A DNA stretch of 64,000 bases from Streptomyces olivochromogenes (lineage in GTDB: Bacteria > Actinomycetota > Actinomycetes > Streptomycetales > Streptomycetaceae): positions 952,109-1,016,108 of the forward strand of contig NZ_KQ948451.1 in assembly GCF_001514115.1 (NCBI RefSeq), given 5' to 3'. Position 1 is the stretch's first letter. Each line of letters starts with the position of its first letter. This document shows, piece by piece, positions 42,102 to 51,594 of this stretch. The notes beneath the pieces were generated by a model. The model did no database searches and was not told where the DNA came from. It saw only the letters and a program-made list of their open reading frames with translations. The translations under genes were made by a program, and so were the position numbers.

Positions 42102-45100
42102 GCACCCCCACGCCCGGCGCATCGACGCCCCCGCCTCCCGTGACCGGCACGGGCACCGACCCCGCCCGGCCGTCCCCCGGCACACTCAAGTCCCTGCGGA
42201 AGCGCCCCGCGCCGACAACGGGCCGGGCGCGTGGGGCACGTACGGCGGATGGGGCGCGTACGGCGGACTCCGGTTCCGCCGCTCCGGCGGTACGAGTGCT
42301 GGGGGCGGCCTCCGCTCCGGCGCGGACGCCCGAACGCGCAGCCGCCGCTGCCAAGACCACGGCACGGACCCTTGGCACGACCGGCGCCCCGGCGCGGGCA
42401 GACGCATCCTCCGCCTCCGCGGCGCACCCGCTCACGCCCGCCCGGCGCCCGGGCCGGGCGCACCCCGGCGTCGGGAACGCCGCCACCGTGGCGCTCGCCG
42501 CCCGCGGCGCCGGGGCGTCGGCCGGGCACGCCGAGGGCGGGGCCCCCGGACGGGCCGTCGCAGGCAAGAAGGCCGACGTGCCGGGGCTGCGCCGGATCGC
42601 CGACCGGGTCACGGCGGGCAAGCGCGCCCTGACGCGGCACCCCGCACCCGCCGCCGAGGCCGCGGCGGCCCAGCGCGCGGCGGTGGCGCCCCCGGGCGAG
42701 CGGGCCGCGTTCGCCGGGCAGGAGCGGGCGGCGGCGATCGCCTCGGCGCGGGCGAAGCCCTTCGCCAGGGCCGAGTTCATCGCGAAGTTCGAGAAGCGCA
42801 TCAAGGACCAGCAGCCCACCACGCCAGAAAAGGCCGAGGAGTTCGCGGACCCGTCCCGTGCGGACACGCTCACCCCGCAGCTCTCCGGTGAGGCGCACGC
42901 CGCCGCGCAGGCCTCGTCCGGTGAGGTACGGGCGACCGCGGCGACGCGGCCCGACCCCACGCGCGTACCCGAACGTCCCGCGGTGGCGCTGAAGCCCGAC
43001 CGGCCGCCGCCCGTGCCCGCCCCGCCCCGCGCGGCGGACGCCGTACCGGCACCGCTACCGACCGCCGCGGTGGACGTCTGCGCGCATGCGAGCGGTACGA
43101 CGGACGCGATGGACAGGGCGGGTCTCACCGACGAGACCCTGGCGGACGCCAACGAGCCTGCGTTCTCCACCGCCTTGCGGTCGAAGAAGGCCGCCGAGGA
43201 GGACTCCGCCGCGGCGCCGGGTTCCTTCCGCGCCAAGGAGGCGGCACAGCGGTCCGCGGCCGAGCGGCGGGCGGCCGTCGCGGGCGGTACGGCGATGGCC
43301 GCCATGGCGGGGCTGCGGGTCGCCACGGGCACGTCGGTGGGCGGCGGCAAACAGGCGGCCCAGGCGCGTACGCAGGCACGCCGCGCCGAGGTCACGGCCG
43401 AACTGACCGCGATCTACGAGGAGACGAAACACGCTGTCGAGGCCGCGCTCGCCGGCCTGGACGACACGGTCCGCTCGCTCTTCGACGAGCGGGCGGGGCA
43501 GGCCCGGAACCGGTTCCTCGCCGCGTGCAGGAAGAGCTGGTGGGACTTCTTCACCGGTGCTCCCGACTACGAGAAGCACGCGGCCGTCTACGCCGCCGAG
43601 ATCCGGGGCGTGGTCGACGAGATCGCCACCGTCGTCGAACAACGCGTCGACGAGGCCCGGCAGAAGGCCGCGGACGGCCGCCGTCGGATGGCCGACCGTG
43701 TCGCGGGCCTGGAGCCCGCGCTGCGCGGGTTCGGGGAGCAGGCGGCCGCCGGATTCGCCGCGCGGTTCGACGCGTTGGAGGCGTCGGTCGACGAGAAGGC
43801 GGACACCGTCGTCGACCTGCTCGCCGAGTCCTACGCGCAGGCGCAGGAGGCGACGAACGCGGCGCTCGCCGAGGTGAAGCAGGGCAACAAGAACCTGTGG
43901 GACCGGGCCCGCGACGCCGTGGTGGGCGCGGTCAAGATCCTGATCGACCTGAAGAACCTGCTCGTCGGGGTGGTGCGACGGGCGGCCGGAGTGGCCGATC
44001 GGATCGTACGGAACCCCATCCGTTTCCTCTCCAACCTCGGTGCCTCGGTCAAGGCGGGCCTGACCGGGTTCCTGTCGAACATCGTCACCCACCTCAAGGC
44101 TGCCCTGAAGGACTGGCTGTTCGGCAATCTGGCCGCGGCCGGGGTGGAGCTGCCGGAGCAGTGGGATCTGCGCGGCATCGTGAAGACGGTGCTGTCGCTG
44201 TTCGGGATCAGTTGGGCGTTCATCCGTTCCGAGCTGCTCAAGCACATGCCCGAGCCGGTGCTGAACACGGTGATCGGCGCGATCAGGGTCGTCGGGGTGA
44301 TCAAGGACAAGGGTGTCGGCGGTCTGTGGGAGGAGATCAGGGAGAAGATCGGCGACCTCAAGCAGCAGGCCTTCGAGATGATCAAGGGCTTTGTCGTGGA
44401 GACCGTCCTCAAGGCGGGCGTCACCTGGCTGCTGTCCCTGATCACTCCGGCCGGCGCCCTGGTCAAGGCGGTCATGGCCGTCTACGACTTCCTCACCTTC
44501 CTGGTGGAGAAGGCCCGCGCCCTCGCCGAGTTCGTCAACTCGATCCTCGACACGCTGGAGGAGATCTGCGACGGCGTCTCCCAGAAGGTCGCCACCAGGA
44601 TCGAGTCCTCCCTCGCCCGCTCCCTCCCCCTCGCCATCGACCTCCTCGCCCGCGTCCTCAGACTCGGCGCGATCCCCGCGAAGATCAAGAACGTCCTGGA
44701 GAAGATCGGCACCCCCGTCCGCGGCTTCATCTCGAAGATCATCGCCAAGGCCGCCGCGTACGGCAGGAAACTGATGGCAGGCGGAAGGAAGGCCCTGGGA
44801 ACGCTCGTCGGCAAAGCGGACCGGCGGTCGGCGGCGGAGAAGGAGCGAGACGTCAAGGCCGCGGTCAGGCTCGGCGTCACCGCACTCAACAAACTGAAGG
44901 GAACCCACTTCGACGGGAAAGTCCTCAAGACCGCCCTGCTCGCCATCCAGCTGCGGTACCGGCTCACATCCCTCAAGCCGGTCGAGGACGACGGCGTATG
45001 GAGTGTGAAGGGAACCCTCAATCCGACGGCCAGGGAACTGACCAAGCTGTCGGCCCTGGCCCCTCCCGGCACACCCCAGTACGGAGCACTGGACAGCGCC

Positions 45101-45508
45101 GGCCGCGCCACCGGGATCACCGCGACACTGACCGCGGATTCGATCGGCGGCTCGACCAGGCCCTCGGTCGACCCCGCCGGCTGGGAGAGCGAAAAGGGGT
45201 TCCACCGCTCCCATCTGCTCGGCGCCCAACTGGGTGGCGCCAACAACCAGAAGGAAAACTTCGTCGCCTTGTACGCGCGGGCGAACACTCCGGAGATGCG
45301 CGGCCACGAAAACGCGGTGCGAAAGGCCGTGGAGGTTCCGGGACAGCGGGTGGTGTACATCGTCACACCCGAGTACAAGAAGCAGAACCTGCGCGGCGCC
45401 GAGCGGAACGACAACAAACTGCTCCGGCCGACCAAGGTGCACATCAAGGCCATGGCCATGGGAAAGAAGGCCTACAACCTCACCGAGACGGTGAAGAACG
45501 TTCCCTGA
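42098..45508 (+). CDS. Candidate eCIS cargo: helical core plus non-specific nuclease domain
   Basis: A 1,136-aa protein whose ATG overlaps the ATPase stop. Residues 1-330 are disordered Ala/Pro/Arg-rich sequence. Residues 430-930 are long helices with amphipathic and hydrophobic stretches (FLSNIVTHLKAALKDWLFGN, TWLLSLITPAGALVKAVMAV), a core I recall from DUF4157-type eCIS toxins, though DUF4157 itself (HExxH) is absent. Residues about 975-1136 look like a DNA/RNA non-specific endonuclease: FHRSHLLGAQLGGANNQKEN with likely catalytic His1039 and a following Asn. It is probably loaded in the particle and cuts nucleic acid in the target. Inferred, not shown. Confidence 0.82.
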   Translation: MSTPTPGASTPPPPVTGTGTDPARPSPGTLKSLRKRPAPTTGRARGARTADGARTADSGSAAPAVRVLGAASAPARTPERAAAAAKTTARTLGTTGAPARADASSASAAHPLTPARRPGRAHPGVGNAATVALAARGAGASAGHAEGGAPGRAVAGKKADVPGLRRIADRVTAGKRALTRHPAPAAEAAAAQRAAVAPPGERAAFAGQERAAAIASARAKPFARAEFIAKFEKRIKDQQPTTPEKAEEFADPSRADTLTPQLSGEAHAAAQASSGEVRATAATRPDPTRVPERPAVALKPDRPPPVPAPPRAADAVPAPLPTAAVDVCAHASGTTDAMDRAGLTDETLADANEPAFSTALRSKKAAEEDSAAAPGSFRAKEAAQRSAAERRAAVAGGTAMAAMAGLRVATGTSVGGGKQAAQARTQARRAEVTAELTAIYEETKHAVEAALAGLDDTVRSLFDERAGQARNRFLAACRKSWWDFFTGAPDYEKHAAVYAAEIRGVVDEIATVVEQRVDEARQKAADGRRRMADRVAGLEPALRGFGEQAAAGFAARFDALEASVDEKADTVVDLLAESYAQAQEATNAALAEVKQGNKNLWDRARDAVVGAVKILIDLKNLLVGVVRRAAGVADRIVRNPIRFLSNLGASVKAGLTGFLSNIVTHLKAALKDWLFGNLAAAGVELPEQWDLRGIVKTVLSLFGISWAFIRSELLKHMPEPVLNTVIGAIRVVGVIKDKGVGGLWEEIREKIGDLKQQAFEMIKGFVVETVLKAGVTWLLSLITPAGALVKAVMAVYDFLTFLVEKARALAEFVNSILDTLEEICDGVSQKVATRIESSLARSLPLAIDLLARVLRLGAIPAKIKNVLEKIGTPVRGFISKIIAKAAAYGRKLMAGGRKALGTLVGKADRRSAAEKERDVKAAVRLGVTALNKLKGTHFDGKVLKTALLAIQLRYRLTSLKPVEDDGVWSVKGTLNPTARELTKLSALAPPGTPQYGALDSAGRATGITATLTADSIGGSTRPSVDPAGWESEKGFHRSHLLGAQLGGANNQKENFVALYARANTPEMRGHENAVRKAVEVPGQRVVYIVTPEYKKQNLRGAERNDNKLLRPTKVHIKAMAMGKKAYNLTETVKNVP

Positions 45509-45602
45509 GGGCCGCCCCGTAAAGGATCTTTGGCGTGGGCCCCGTCCAGCGCGCCACGGTGACCGGGCCGACGGACAGCCTCATCAGGGATATCCTCGCG
45601 CG

Positions 45603-46586
45603 GTGTCGAACAGAGCGATAGCAGCCGGAGTAGGTCTCGCGCGGGTGATGGCGCACTGCGGGGGCAGCCCTGCGGCAGCCGTGCACTATCTGGCGGGTGC
45701 CGTCGCCTCCGCGCCCGAGAACCCCGAGCCCTATGCGGTTCTTGCCGAGTTGTGGGCGGACAAGCCGTCGGAGCTGGCCGAGGTCGTTCGGGATGCCGAC
45801 TCCTTGAGGACGGTGCTGGCCCAGTCGTACATCAGCTTCCTTCAGGGCGACATGGACACCGCGGCGCTGGCCATCGGATCGGTCACGGGTGTGCAACCCG
45901 ACATCGCATGGGCCAAAGCCCCCTGGTTCAGCGATGAGCGATTTCTCGGTGTGGTGAGTGCCGACGCGCTGGCCGAGGCCGCCATGCGGACGATGGACTA
46001 CGGCCGTGTTCTGGACACCGAAGGCGTGCGGGAACGGTTCCGGCCCTGGTTCGATGCCATCGACGTGGTCTCTGCCAGCCGGCCGTCGCCGGAGGCGTTG
46101 GCCAAGATGGCGATCCTGCTGCGGACATGCGGTCTCACCGATGCGTCCTTCGCCCTCTGCGATCAGGCGGACTCCGTCGAGCGGATCATGCTGACGGAAG
46201 TCGTGCGAGCGGGCACGTGGCGCAAGCTGGGTGATCCCGAACAGACCACGGCGGCGTTCGAGCGCGCTATCGCCCTGGACCCGGCCAACTGGTCGCTCTA
46301 TCTCGACCTGGCCGACGTGCGCGCCGAACAGGGCGACTTCACCGCCGCGGTCCGGCTGATCGATCAGGGACTGAAGCACGAGCCGGCTGAGCTCACCCTT
46401 CGCGCGGCGGGGGCCGCCTACGGGGCGCGCCTCACCGGCTCGGCCGCCGAACTGAGCGAACTCATCGAACTGGCGCCGAATCTGCCGAACGACTCGTACC
46501 GGCACCTGCTGATCGATCACGCCTGCGCCGGTCCCGCCCTGCCGTCCGAGCTCGTGGCCGCGGCCCGCCGCATCCAGAACAGCTGA
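45603..46586 (+). CDS. TPR-repeat protein, possible immunity protein for the nuclease
   Basis: A 327-aa soluble protein of helical repeats; the clearest TPR pair is around 205-265 (WRKLGDPEQTTAAFERAIAL, ANWSLYLDLADVRAEQGDFT). It starts at a GTG, 94 bases past the nuclease-domain protein on the same strand. Its lower GC and different texture from the eCIS genes suggest a separate origin. Genes directly downstream of polymorphic toxins are often immunity genes, so that role is possible; a housekeeping TPR protein is equally possible. Confidence 0.75.
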   Translation: MSNRAIAAGVGLARVMAHCGGSPAAAVHYLAGAVASAPENPEPYAVLAELWADKPSELAEVVRDADSLRTVLAQSYISFLQGDMDTAALAIGSVTGVQPDIAWAKAPWFSDERFLGVVSADALAEAAMRTMDYGRVLDTEGVRERFRPWFDAIDVVSASRPSPEALAKMAILLRTCGLTDASFALCDQADSVERIMLTEVVRAGTWRKLGDPEQTTAAFERAIALDPANWSLYLDLADVRAEQGDFTAAVRLIDQGLKHEPAELTLRAAGAAYGARLTGSAAELSELIELAPNLPNDSYRHLLIDHACAGPALPSELVAAARRIQNS

Positions 46587-46745
46587 GACTCCGCTCCTCG
46601 ACGAGCAACACCTCCAGCCAGTTCCTCAGGAGTAGTTGGCCGCAGCGGTCTCCTCCTCGGCGCGGAGTCCGGGCACGCCCGTACGGCGAGGAGTGAGTTC
46701 CCACAGCGGGGCAACCTCCAACGGGGGCCAGGCGGTTGTCCATTC

Positions 46746-47112
46746 GTGCACCCCAACCATTCTGTGGCAGCACCTCGCGAACACCGGCCTCGAAAGCCAC
46801 TCGCGACGGTTGCCCTCATCGCGACCGCGGTCGCCGCCCTGCTGGCCGGCTGCTCCTCCTCGACGAGCCCTTCGGTCCCCGGGTCGGGCGGCCCGGACGG
46901 AGGCCGGAACCCCACGTGCCGCCGTGCGCCGACTGGACCGGCTCGACGGTTGGTGCGAGCGGGCGGGCGGCACACAGGAACTGATGCGCATCGTGCGTCC
47001 GGCCAAGGACGGGCAGGTGGCACGGAGCAGCTACGCGTGCCTCAACAACGCCCCGCCGACCGTGATCCGGCAGACCACCGAGATCCTCGCCACCGCCGCC
47101 GTCAGCCGCTGA
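46746..47112 (+). pseudogene. Frameshifted small lipoprotein gene
   Basis: A GTG at 46746 opens a signal peptide with a clear lipobox (TVALIATAVAALLAGCSSST; Cys at about residue 38). The plausible remainder (AAVRRLDRLDGWCERAGGTQ ... ending ILATAAVSR) is in another frame and stops at 47112. The two join if one base is added or lost near 46917, where the first frame becomes Arg/Pro-rich nonsense. Alternatively the second part could start alone at the GTG at 46924. Family not recognised. Confidence 0.45.
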
Positions 47113-47135
47113 TGCGACGCGTGGACGCAGGTGGC

Positions 47136-49898
47136 TCAGCCCCCGGAAACCGCGTCGAACGTCCGCGCCAGCTCGCTGCGCGACCGCACCCCCAACTTCC
47201 GGTACACATTGCCCAGATGGAACTCCACCGTCTTGGGACTGAGGAACAGCGCCGCCGCCGTCTCCTTGTTGGTCGCGCCACCGGCGACCAGCGTGGCGAT
47301 CCGCCCCTCCTGCTCGGTGAGCCGCGTACAGGTCGTACGCCCGGTGCGGGCCCCCGCCGCGCGCAACTCACTGCGGACCGCCTCCTCCCACGGCACCGCG
47401 CCGAGCACGGAGAAGACCGACAGCGCCTCCTCCAGCGCGTCCCGCGCCTGCGGCGTACGCCCCGTACGCCGGAGCCACTGCCCGTGGCAGAGCAGGGTCC
47501 GTGCGCGTTCGAAGACGACGGCGCCGCGCGCATGCCATTCCAGGGCCTCGTGGAAGGCCGCCTCGACCGCGCCGGGCGTGCCGTGCCCCTCGGCCTCCAG
47601 CAGCAGGGCGCGGCAGCGGGCGCTCACCGCGAGCGCCCAGGACGGCCCCGAGCGCCGCATCTCCGCGTCGAAGCGCCCGTGTTCGCGCTCCGCCTCCCCG
47701 ATCCGCCCGCTGCGCAGATACGCCTCGACCAGGTTGGCCGCCCACGGGGCCACCGACGGATCCTCGATGCCCGCGCCACGCGCCAGGGCACCGGCCCGTT
47801 CGTAACCGGCCACGGCTTCCTCGTACTTGCCCGCACCGAGGGCCAACAGACCTTCCGCCACGGCGATCTGGCCCATGACGAGTTCAAGGCCGTGCGCTCG
47901 CGCGACCCCGGCGGCGCGGGCCAGTATCGCCCCGCACTCCGCGACCCGGCCCTGGGCGGCTTCGAGCCGGGCGAGCGCGACCAGCCCCTGGGCCAGGGAC
48001 GCGGTCTCCTGTCGCTGTTCGGCGTAGCCGACGGCTTCCGTGGCGTCGGCGCGGGCGCCGTGCCAGTCCCCGGTCCACAGCCGGATCCAGGCCCGACAGC
48101 CGAGCGCGGCCGCCCGCTGGGACGGGTTCGCGCCGCCTGCCGTGCCGCCGTGCGGGGCGGGCGGGTCGCCCAGCACTCGGTCCAGCAGCACGCAGGCGGC
48201 CTCGTACTCCTCCAGCCAGCCCAGGACTTCCGCCCGGCCCACCAGCACTCGCGCGGCCTCGCCCGCGGTCTGCCCCAGCAGCAGTTCGCGGGCCTGCCCG
48301 CGCTCGCCGCGCAGGGCCAGAACCTGTGCGAGATGCACGGCCGCCGCCTCCGCGAGGTCCCCGCCGCACAGGCGGGTGAGCCGGTACGCCTGCCACGCAC
48401 TGCCCAGCGCGGCCCGGCTGTCGGCCGCGTGGACCGCGGAATCGACCGCTTCCAGCAGGAGTCGGGCCGCCCGGTCGGGCTCCCCGGTGAGCCGTCCTGC
48501 CGCGTCGCGCAGCACCCGGTACGCGGTCCTTGGGTGACCTCCCGCACCGGGCCGACGCGCCTGGAGGACGGCCAGTTCGCGGCGCAGGCCCGGGGCACGG
48601 GCGAGTGCCATCGCCTTGCCCAGCAGCATCTGTACGTGTTCGGCGGCTCCGGCCCGCTGCCGGCAGACCGCGGCCAGACAGAGCAGCCGGGCGGTTTCGT
48701 CGTGGTCGTCGGCCAACCCCGCGGCGCGCTCGTACAGTTCGGCGCCAGCGTCCGGGTCCGTCTCCTCGGCGTCGCGCGCCGCCGCCTCGACGGCCCGCGC
48801 CACGTCCGGGCTCGGGCAGGTGTGCGCGGCGGCGAGGTGGCGGCCCGCGACCGGCCCGCGCAGTACCTGCGCGAGCACATGGTGGACGGTGCGCCGACGG
48901 GACGTAGGGGCCTCGTGGTAGGCGACGAGGCGCAGCCGTCGGTCGGCGAAGACCAGTCGGCCCCTGCGCAGTTCGACGACGCCCTCTTCCTCCGCGGGCA
49001 GCAGCGCGTCGGGGGCGTGTCCGAGCAGTTCCAGCGCGCGCTGCAGATCGCCGCTCGGGGCGTCGCCGGCCGCGGCGGGTACCAGCAGGGCGGCCCGGGT
49101 GGGGTCGGGGAGCCGGGCCAGCGTCGGGAGATGGGTGTCGCGCAGCCGTTCGCCGGGGGTGAGCGGGTCGTCGAGGAGCAGGTGCCCGGAGCACTGGCCC
49201 GGGGAGAGGACGGCCGGCAGTTCGGTGAGGGCGAGCGGGTTGCCCTCGGCGACGGCGAGCAGTCGGTCGGCGACGAATCGGCGCAGCGGGTGCGGGGCGG
49301 ACCGCTGGAGCAGGGTCCGCGCGTCGGCCGGGTCCAGTGGTCCGAGCCTCAGCTCCGGTACGCCGGTGAGGGCGGGGCGCAGGGCGGATCCGGCGGCGGA
49401 GCCGCGGTGTTCGGCCGTGAGGAGCAGGACGATCGGCTCTTCGGCGATGCGCCGCGCCACGAAGAGCAGTGCCTCCCTCGACGGGGTGTCGAGCAGATGC
49501 GCGTCGTCGATCGCGAGCAGGAGAGGACGCCGTGCGGCCGCGGCGCCGAGCAGTCCGAGCATCGCCGCGCCGACCGCGAGCCCGGTGTCCCCCGGCCGCT
49601 GCCGTCCGGTGGCCAGCAGATGGCCGAGCAGGTCGCGCTGGGGTGCGGGCAGTCGTGGCAGATCGCAGCGGTAGGCCTGGACGACCTGGTGCAGACCCGC
49701 GTAGCACAGCCCCGATTCGGCTGCGGCGCCCGCGAGGTACACCGCCCGGACGGTGTCGTCGAGGGTGAGGATCCTGCGGAGCAGCGTGGTCCGTCCCAGC
49801 CCCGGTTCCCCTACGACGAACAGCGCGCCGCCGCGCCCGGACGCCGTGTCACGGAGCAACCGGGCCACCGCGGATGCTTCAGCGATCCTCCCGAGCAC
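47136..49898 (-). CDS. LAL-type LuxR regulator next to the injection system
   Basis: A 920-aa large ATP-binding LuxR regulator. Residues 30-37 form a Walker A-like loop GEPGLGRT, with Arg36 in place of the usual Lys; Walker B is LLLAIDDAHLLD. A long helical-repeat middle follows, and the C-terminal 65 residues are a LuxR helix-turn-helix (LTEQEGRIATLVAGGATNKE, LSPKTVEFHLGNVYRKLGVR). A similar LAL gene borders, as I recall, the S. coelicolor eCIS cluster, so this may control the operon. Confidence 0.9.
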   Translation of the reverse strand: MLGRIAEASAVARLLRDTASGRGGALFVVGEPGLGRTTLLRRILTLDDTVRAVYLAGAAAESGLCYAGLHQVVQAYRCDLPRLPAPQRDLLGHLLATGRQRPGDTGLAVGAAMLGLLGAAAARRPLLLAIDDAHLLDTPSREALLFVARRIAEEPIVLLLTAEHRGSAAGSALRPALTGVPELRLGPLDPADARTLLQRSAPHPLRRFVADRLLAVAEGNPLALTELPAVLSPGQCSGHLLLDDPLTPGERLRDTHLPTLARLPDPTRAALLVPAAAGDAPSGDLQRALELLGHAPDALLPAEEEGVVELRRGRLVFADRRLRLVAYHEAPTSRRRTVHHVLAQVLRGPVAGRHLAAAHTCPSPDVARAVEAAARDAEETDPDAGAELYERAAGLADDHDETARLLCLAAVCRQRAGAAEHVQMLLGKAMALARAPGLRRELAVLQARRPGAGGHPRTAYRVLRDAAGRLTGEPDRAARLLLEAVDSAVHAADSRAALGSAWQAYRLTRLCGGDLAEAAAVHLAQVLALRGERGQARELLLGQTAGEAARVLVGRAEVLGWLEEYEAACVLLDRVLGDPPAPHGGTAGGANPSQRAAALGCRAWIRLWTGDWHGARADATEAVGYAEQRQETASLAQGLVALARLEAAQGRVAECGAILARAAGVARAHGLELVMGQIAVAEGLLALGAGKYEEAVAGYERAGALARGAGIEDPSVAPWAANLVEAYLRSGRIGEAEREHGRFDAEMRRSGPSWALAVSARCRALLLEAEGHGTPGAVEAAFHEALEWHARGAVVFERARTLLCHGQWLRRTGRTPQARDALEEALSVFSVLGAVPWEEAVRSELRAAGARTGRTTCTRLTEQEGRIATLVAGGATNKETAAALFLSPKTVEFHLGNVYRKLGVRSRSELARTFDAVSGG

Positions 49899-50337
49899 AT
49901 TCTGCGCGGCGGTACGGGACTCAGACGCGTGGCCCCGCGTCGCCGGTGCCGCTTCCCCCCTGCGTCAAGCTTGGCACGCACCACTCCGCCGGAACCCGGA
50001 AATACCCAGACATTCACCCTTCCGCTTTAGCCGAGCGGTGGCGGCACCCCTCTCGGACGCGGCGCGGATTGTACGTGTCACGCATCCCCGGACCAGGAAA
50101 TTTCTGGCCTGTTTTTTACCATCCGGTTGGTGTGAGAACGGTCGCCGGGCCCGCGACCTCCGCCTCTTCATTCGGCTGATCAACGAAACAGTACGCCGTA
50201 ACCAATCGTGTCCGAATTTGAAACGACGAGTTCACAGGCTCGCAAGTTTCCCCTGTGTCCATAGCGGAGAACCCGCAGATCACAGGGGTTGAAAAGGTTT
50301 CCTCCCTTTCTGCGAGACGGGCCAAGAGGTGCGCGTG
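49899..50337. promoter_or_regulatory. AT-richer divergent intergenic region
   Basis: About 440 bases separate the divergent LAL and glycosyltransferase genes. GC content drops well below the surroundings (for example AAATTTCTGGCCTGTTTTTT near 50098). Promoters for both genes are expected here, but I cannot fix individual boxes. AAGAGG at 50324-50329 is the glycosyltransferase ribosome binding site. No small gene is convincing. Confidence 0.45.
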
Positions 50338-51534
50338 ATGGACGAACTGCGTGTGCTGTCGATCTATGAAGGATTCTTCTCGGGCGGGGCCCGGATCGTG
50401 CACAGTGATGTGGTGCTGGGGCTCCATGAGGGTGGCCAGCGGCATGCGGTGCTGAGTGTGAATGGCGAAATGTATCGGGAGGAGACCCGGCAGCGGATGG
50501 AGGACGACGTCTGCTACCGGTCACTGACCGCGGCGGGCGTGCCGGTCACCTCGCTGGGCCGCACCCCCGGGACACCCGGCGGCCCCGAGAACTTCACCGG
50601 GCCGGAGCTGGCCGCCACCACCCGGGCGGTGGCCGCCGCGGACGTCATCCTGTCCCTCAAGGAGCAGCCGCTCGGCCTGCTCAACCAGGCCGGTCTGCCC
50701 CGGCGGCCCGTCGTGGTCTGTCTGCACCGCTCCGACCCCGAGAACCAGGGGGCGGCCCTGGACGAGCTGCGGACGGCGGTGGCCGACGGCCGGATCGCCG
50801 CCGGGATCTGTTGCGCCGAGTCGACGCGCGCCGCGTACGCCGCGGCCGGGATCCCGCCCGGCCTGCTGCACGTCATCCCGAACGGCGTGGATCTGCTGAG
50901 ATTCCGCCCCGACCCGTTCAGACGCACTCTGCTGCGGACGTCGCTGGGCATCCCGGAGCGCGCGCCCGTGATCGTCTTCGCGGCACGCTACGCCACGATG
51001 AAGAACGTTCCGCTGTTCCTCCGGGCCGCCCGGGCCTGGCTGCGCCGAGAGCCCGATGGCCACGTCCTGATGTGCGGCGCGGGCATGACGCGGGCCAACG
51101 ACTGCCTGCGTGAGGACATCGCCACCGCGTTCGGCGAGGACGCCCCGCTCGCCGACCGCCTCTCCCTGCTCGGTGTACGGCATGACATGGAGACCGTCTA
51201 CGCGGCCGCCGACGTGGTGTCGCTGACCTCCGCCAGCGGCGAGGCCGCACCGCTGTGTCTGATCGAGGGCATGATGTGCGGGGCCGTTCCGGTCGCCACC
51301 GATGTCGGCGACAGCGCCTCGATCGTGACCGGGCACGGCTTCCTCACCCCGCCCGACCCCGAAGCGATCGCCCTGGCCTGGTCCGAGGCGGTGGCGCGTG
51401 GCGCCGAGTTCGCACCGGCCCTGGCCCTCAGCCGCGAACGGTTCAGCCGCACCCGGATGATCGCCGCGTACGCCGCGCTCATCGAACAGGTGCGCAGCAG
51501 GTCGGGCCGGGTGCCTCTCCCAGAACCCTTCTGA
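50338..51534 (+). CDS. GT4-family glycosyltransferase
   Basis: A 398-aa GT-B fold glycosyltransferase. The N-terminal domain starts LRVLSIYEGFFSGGARIVHS; the C-terminal nucleotide-sugar domain has VIPNGVDLLRFRPDPFRR, VIVFAARYATMKNVPLFLRA, and the retaining-enzyme E-x7-E motif (GEAAPLCLIEG). No membrane segment. The ATG at 50338 is preferred to GTG 50329 because AAGAGG lies eight bases upstream. It stands alone, so acceptor and sugar are unknown. Confidence 0.88.
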   Translation: MDELRVLSIYEGFFSGGARIVHSDVVLGLHEGGQRHAVLSVNGEMYREETRQRMEDDVCYRSLTAAGVPVTSLGRTPGTPGGPENFTGPELAATTRAVAAADVILSLKEQPLGLLNQAGLPRRPVVVCLHRSDPENQGAALDELRTAVADGRIAAGICCAESTRAAYAAAGIPPGLLHVIPNGVDLLRFRPDPFRRTLLRTSLGIPERAPVIVFAARYATMKNVPLFLRAARAWLRREPDGHVLMCGAGMTRANDCLREDIATAFGEDAPLADRLSLLGVRHDMETVYAAADVVSLTSASGEAAPLCLIEGMMCGAVPVATDVGDSASIVTGHGFLTPPDPEAIALAWSEAVARGAEFAPALALSRERFSRTRMIAAYAALIEQVRSRSGRVPLPEPF

Positions 51535-51594
51535 GCGAACCCGCCGGGAAGGGGCGCCCCCGGGGCGCCCCGGGACCTGCGTACGCCCCGCGCG

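Noticed and set aside
43055..45442. 795-codon minus-strand frame
   Set aside because: It is antisense to the effector gene; the sense strand shows coherent helices and a nuclease motif, the antisense only Val/Asp/Gly-rich text.
17889..45508. Prophage
   Set aside because: No integrase, capsid, portal, terminase, holin or lysin is present, and no att-site repeats flank the block.
42098..45508. DUF4157 metallopeptidase-like domain in the effector
   Set aside because: No HExxH-type motif was found in the N-terminal half; only the helical core resembles DUF4157-type toxins.
46746..50030. Very long plus-strand open frame (over 1,000 codons)
   Set aside because: Beyond about 46920 it is the antisense of the LAL regulator. 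Its composition is Arg/Gly/Pro-rich noise. Only its first part carries a real lipoprotein signal.
50028..50100. tRNA-Ser/Leu-like D-arm (GCCGAGCGGT)
   Set aside because: No matching anticodon, T-arm or acceptor stems could be folded around it.
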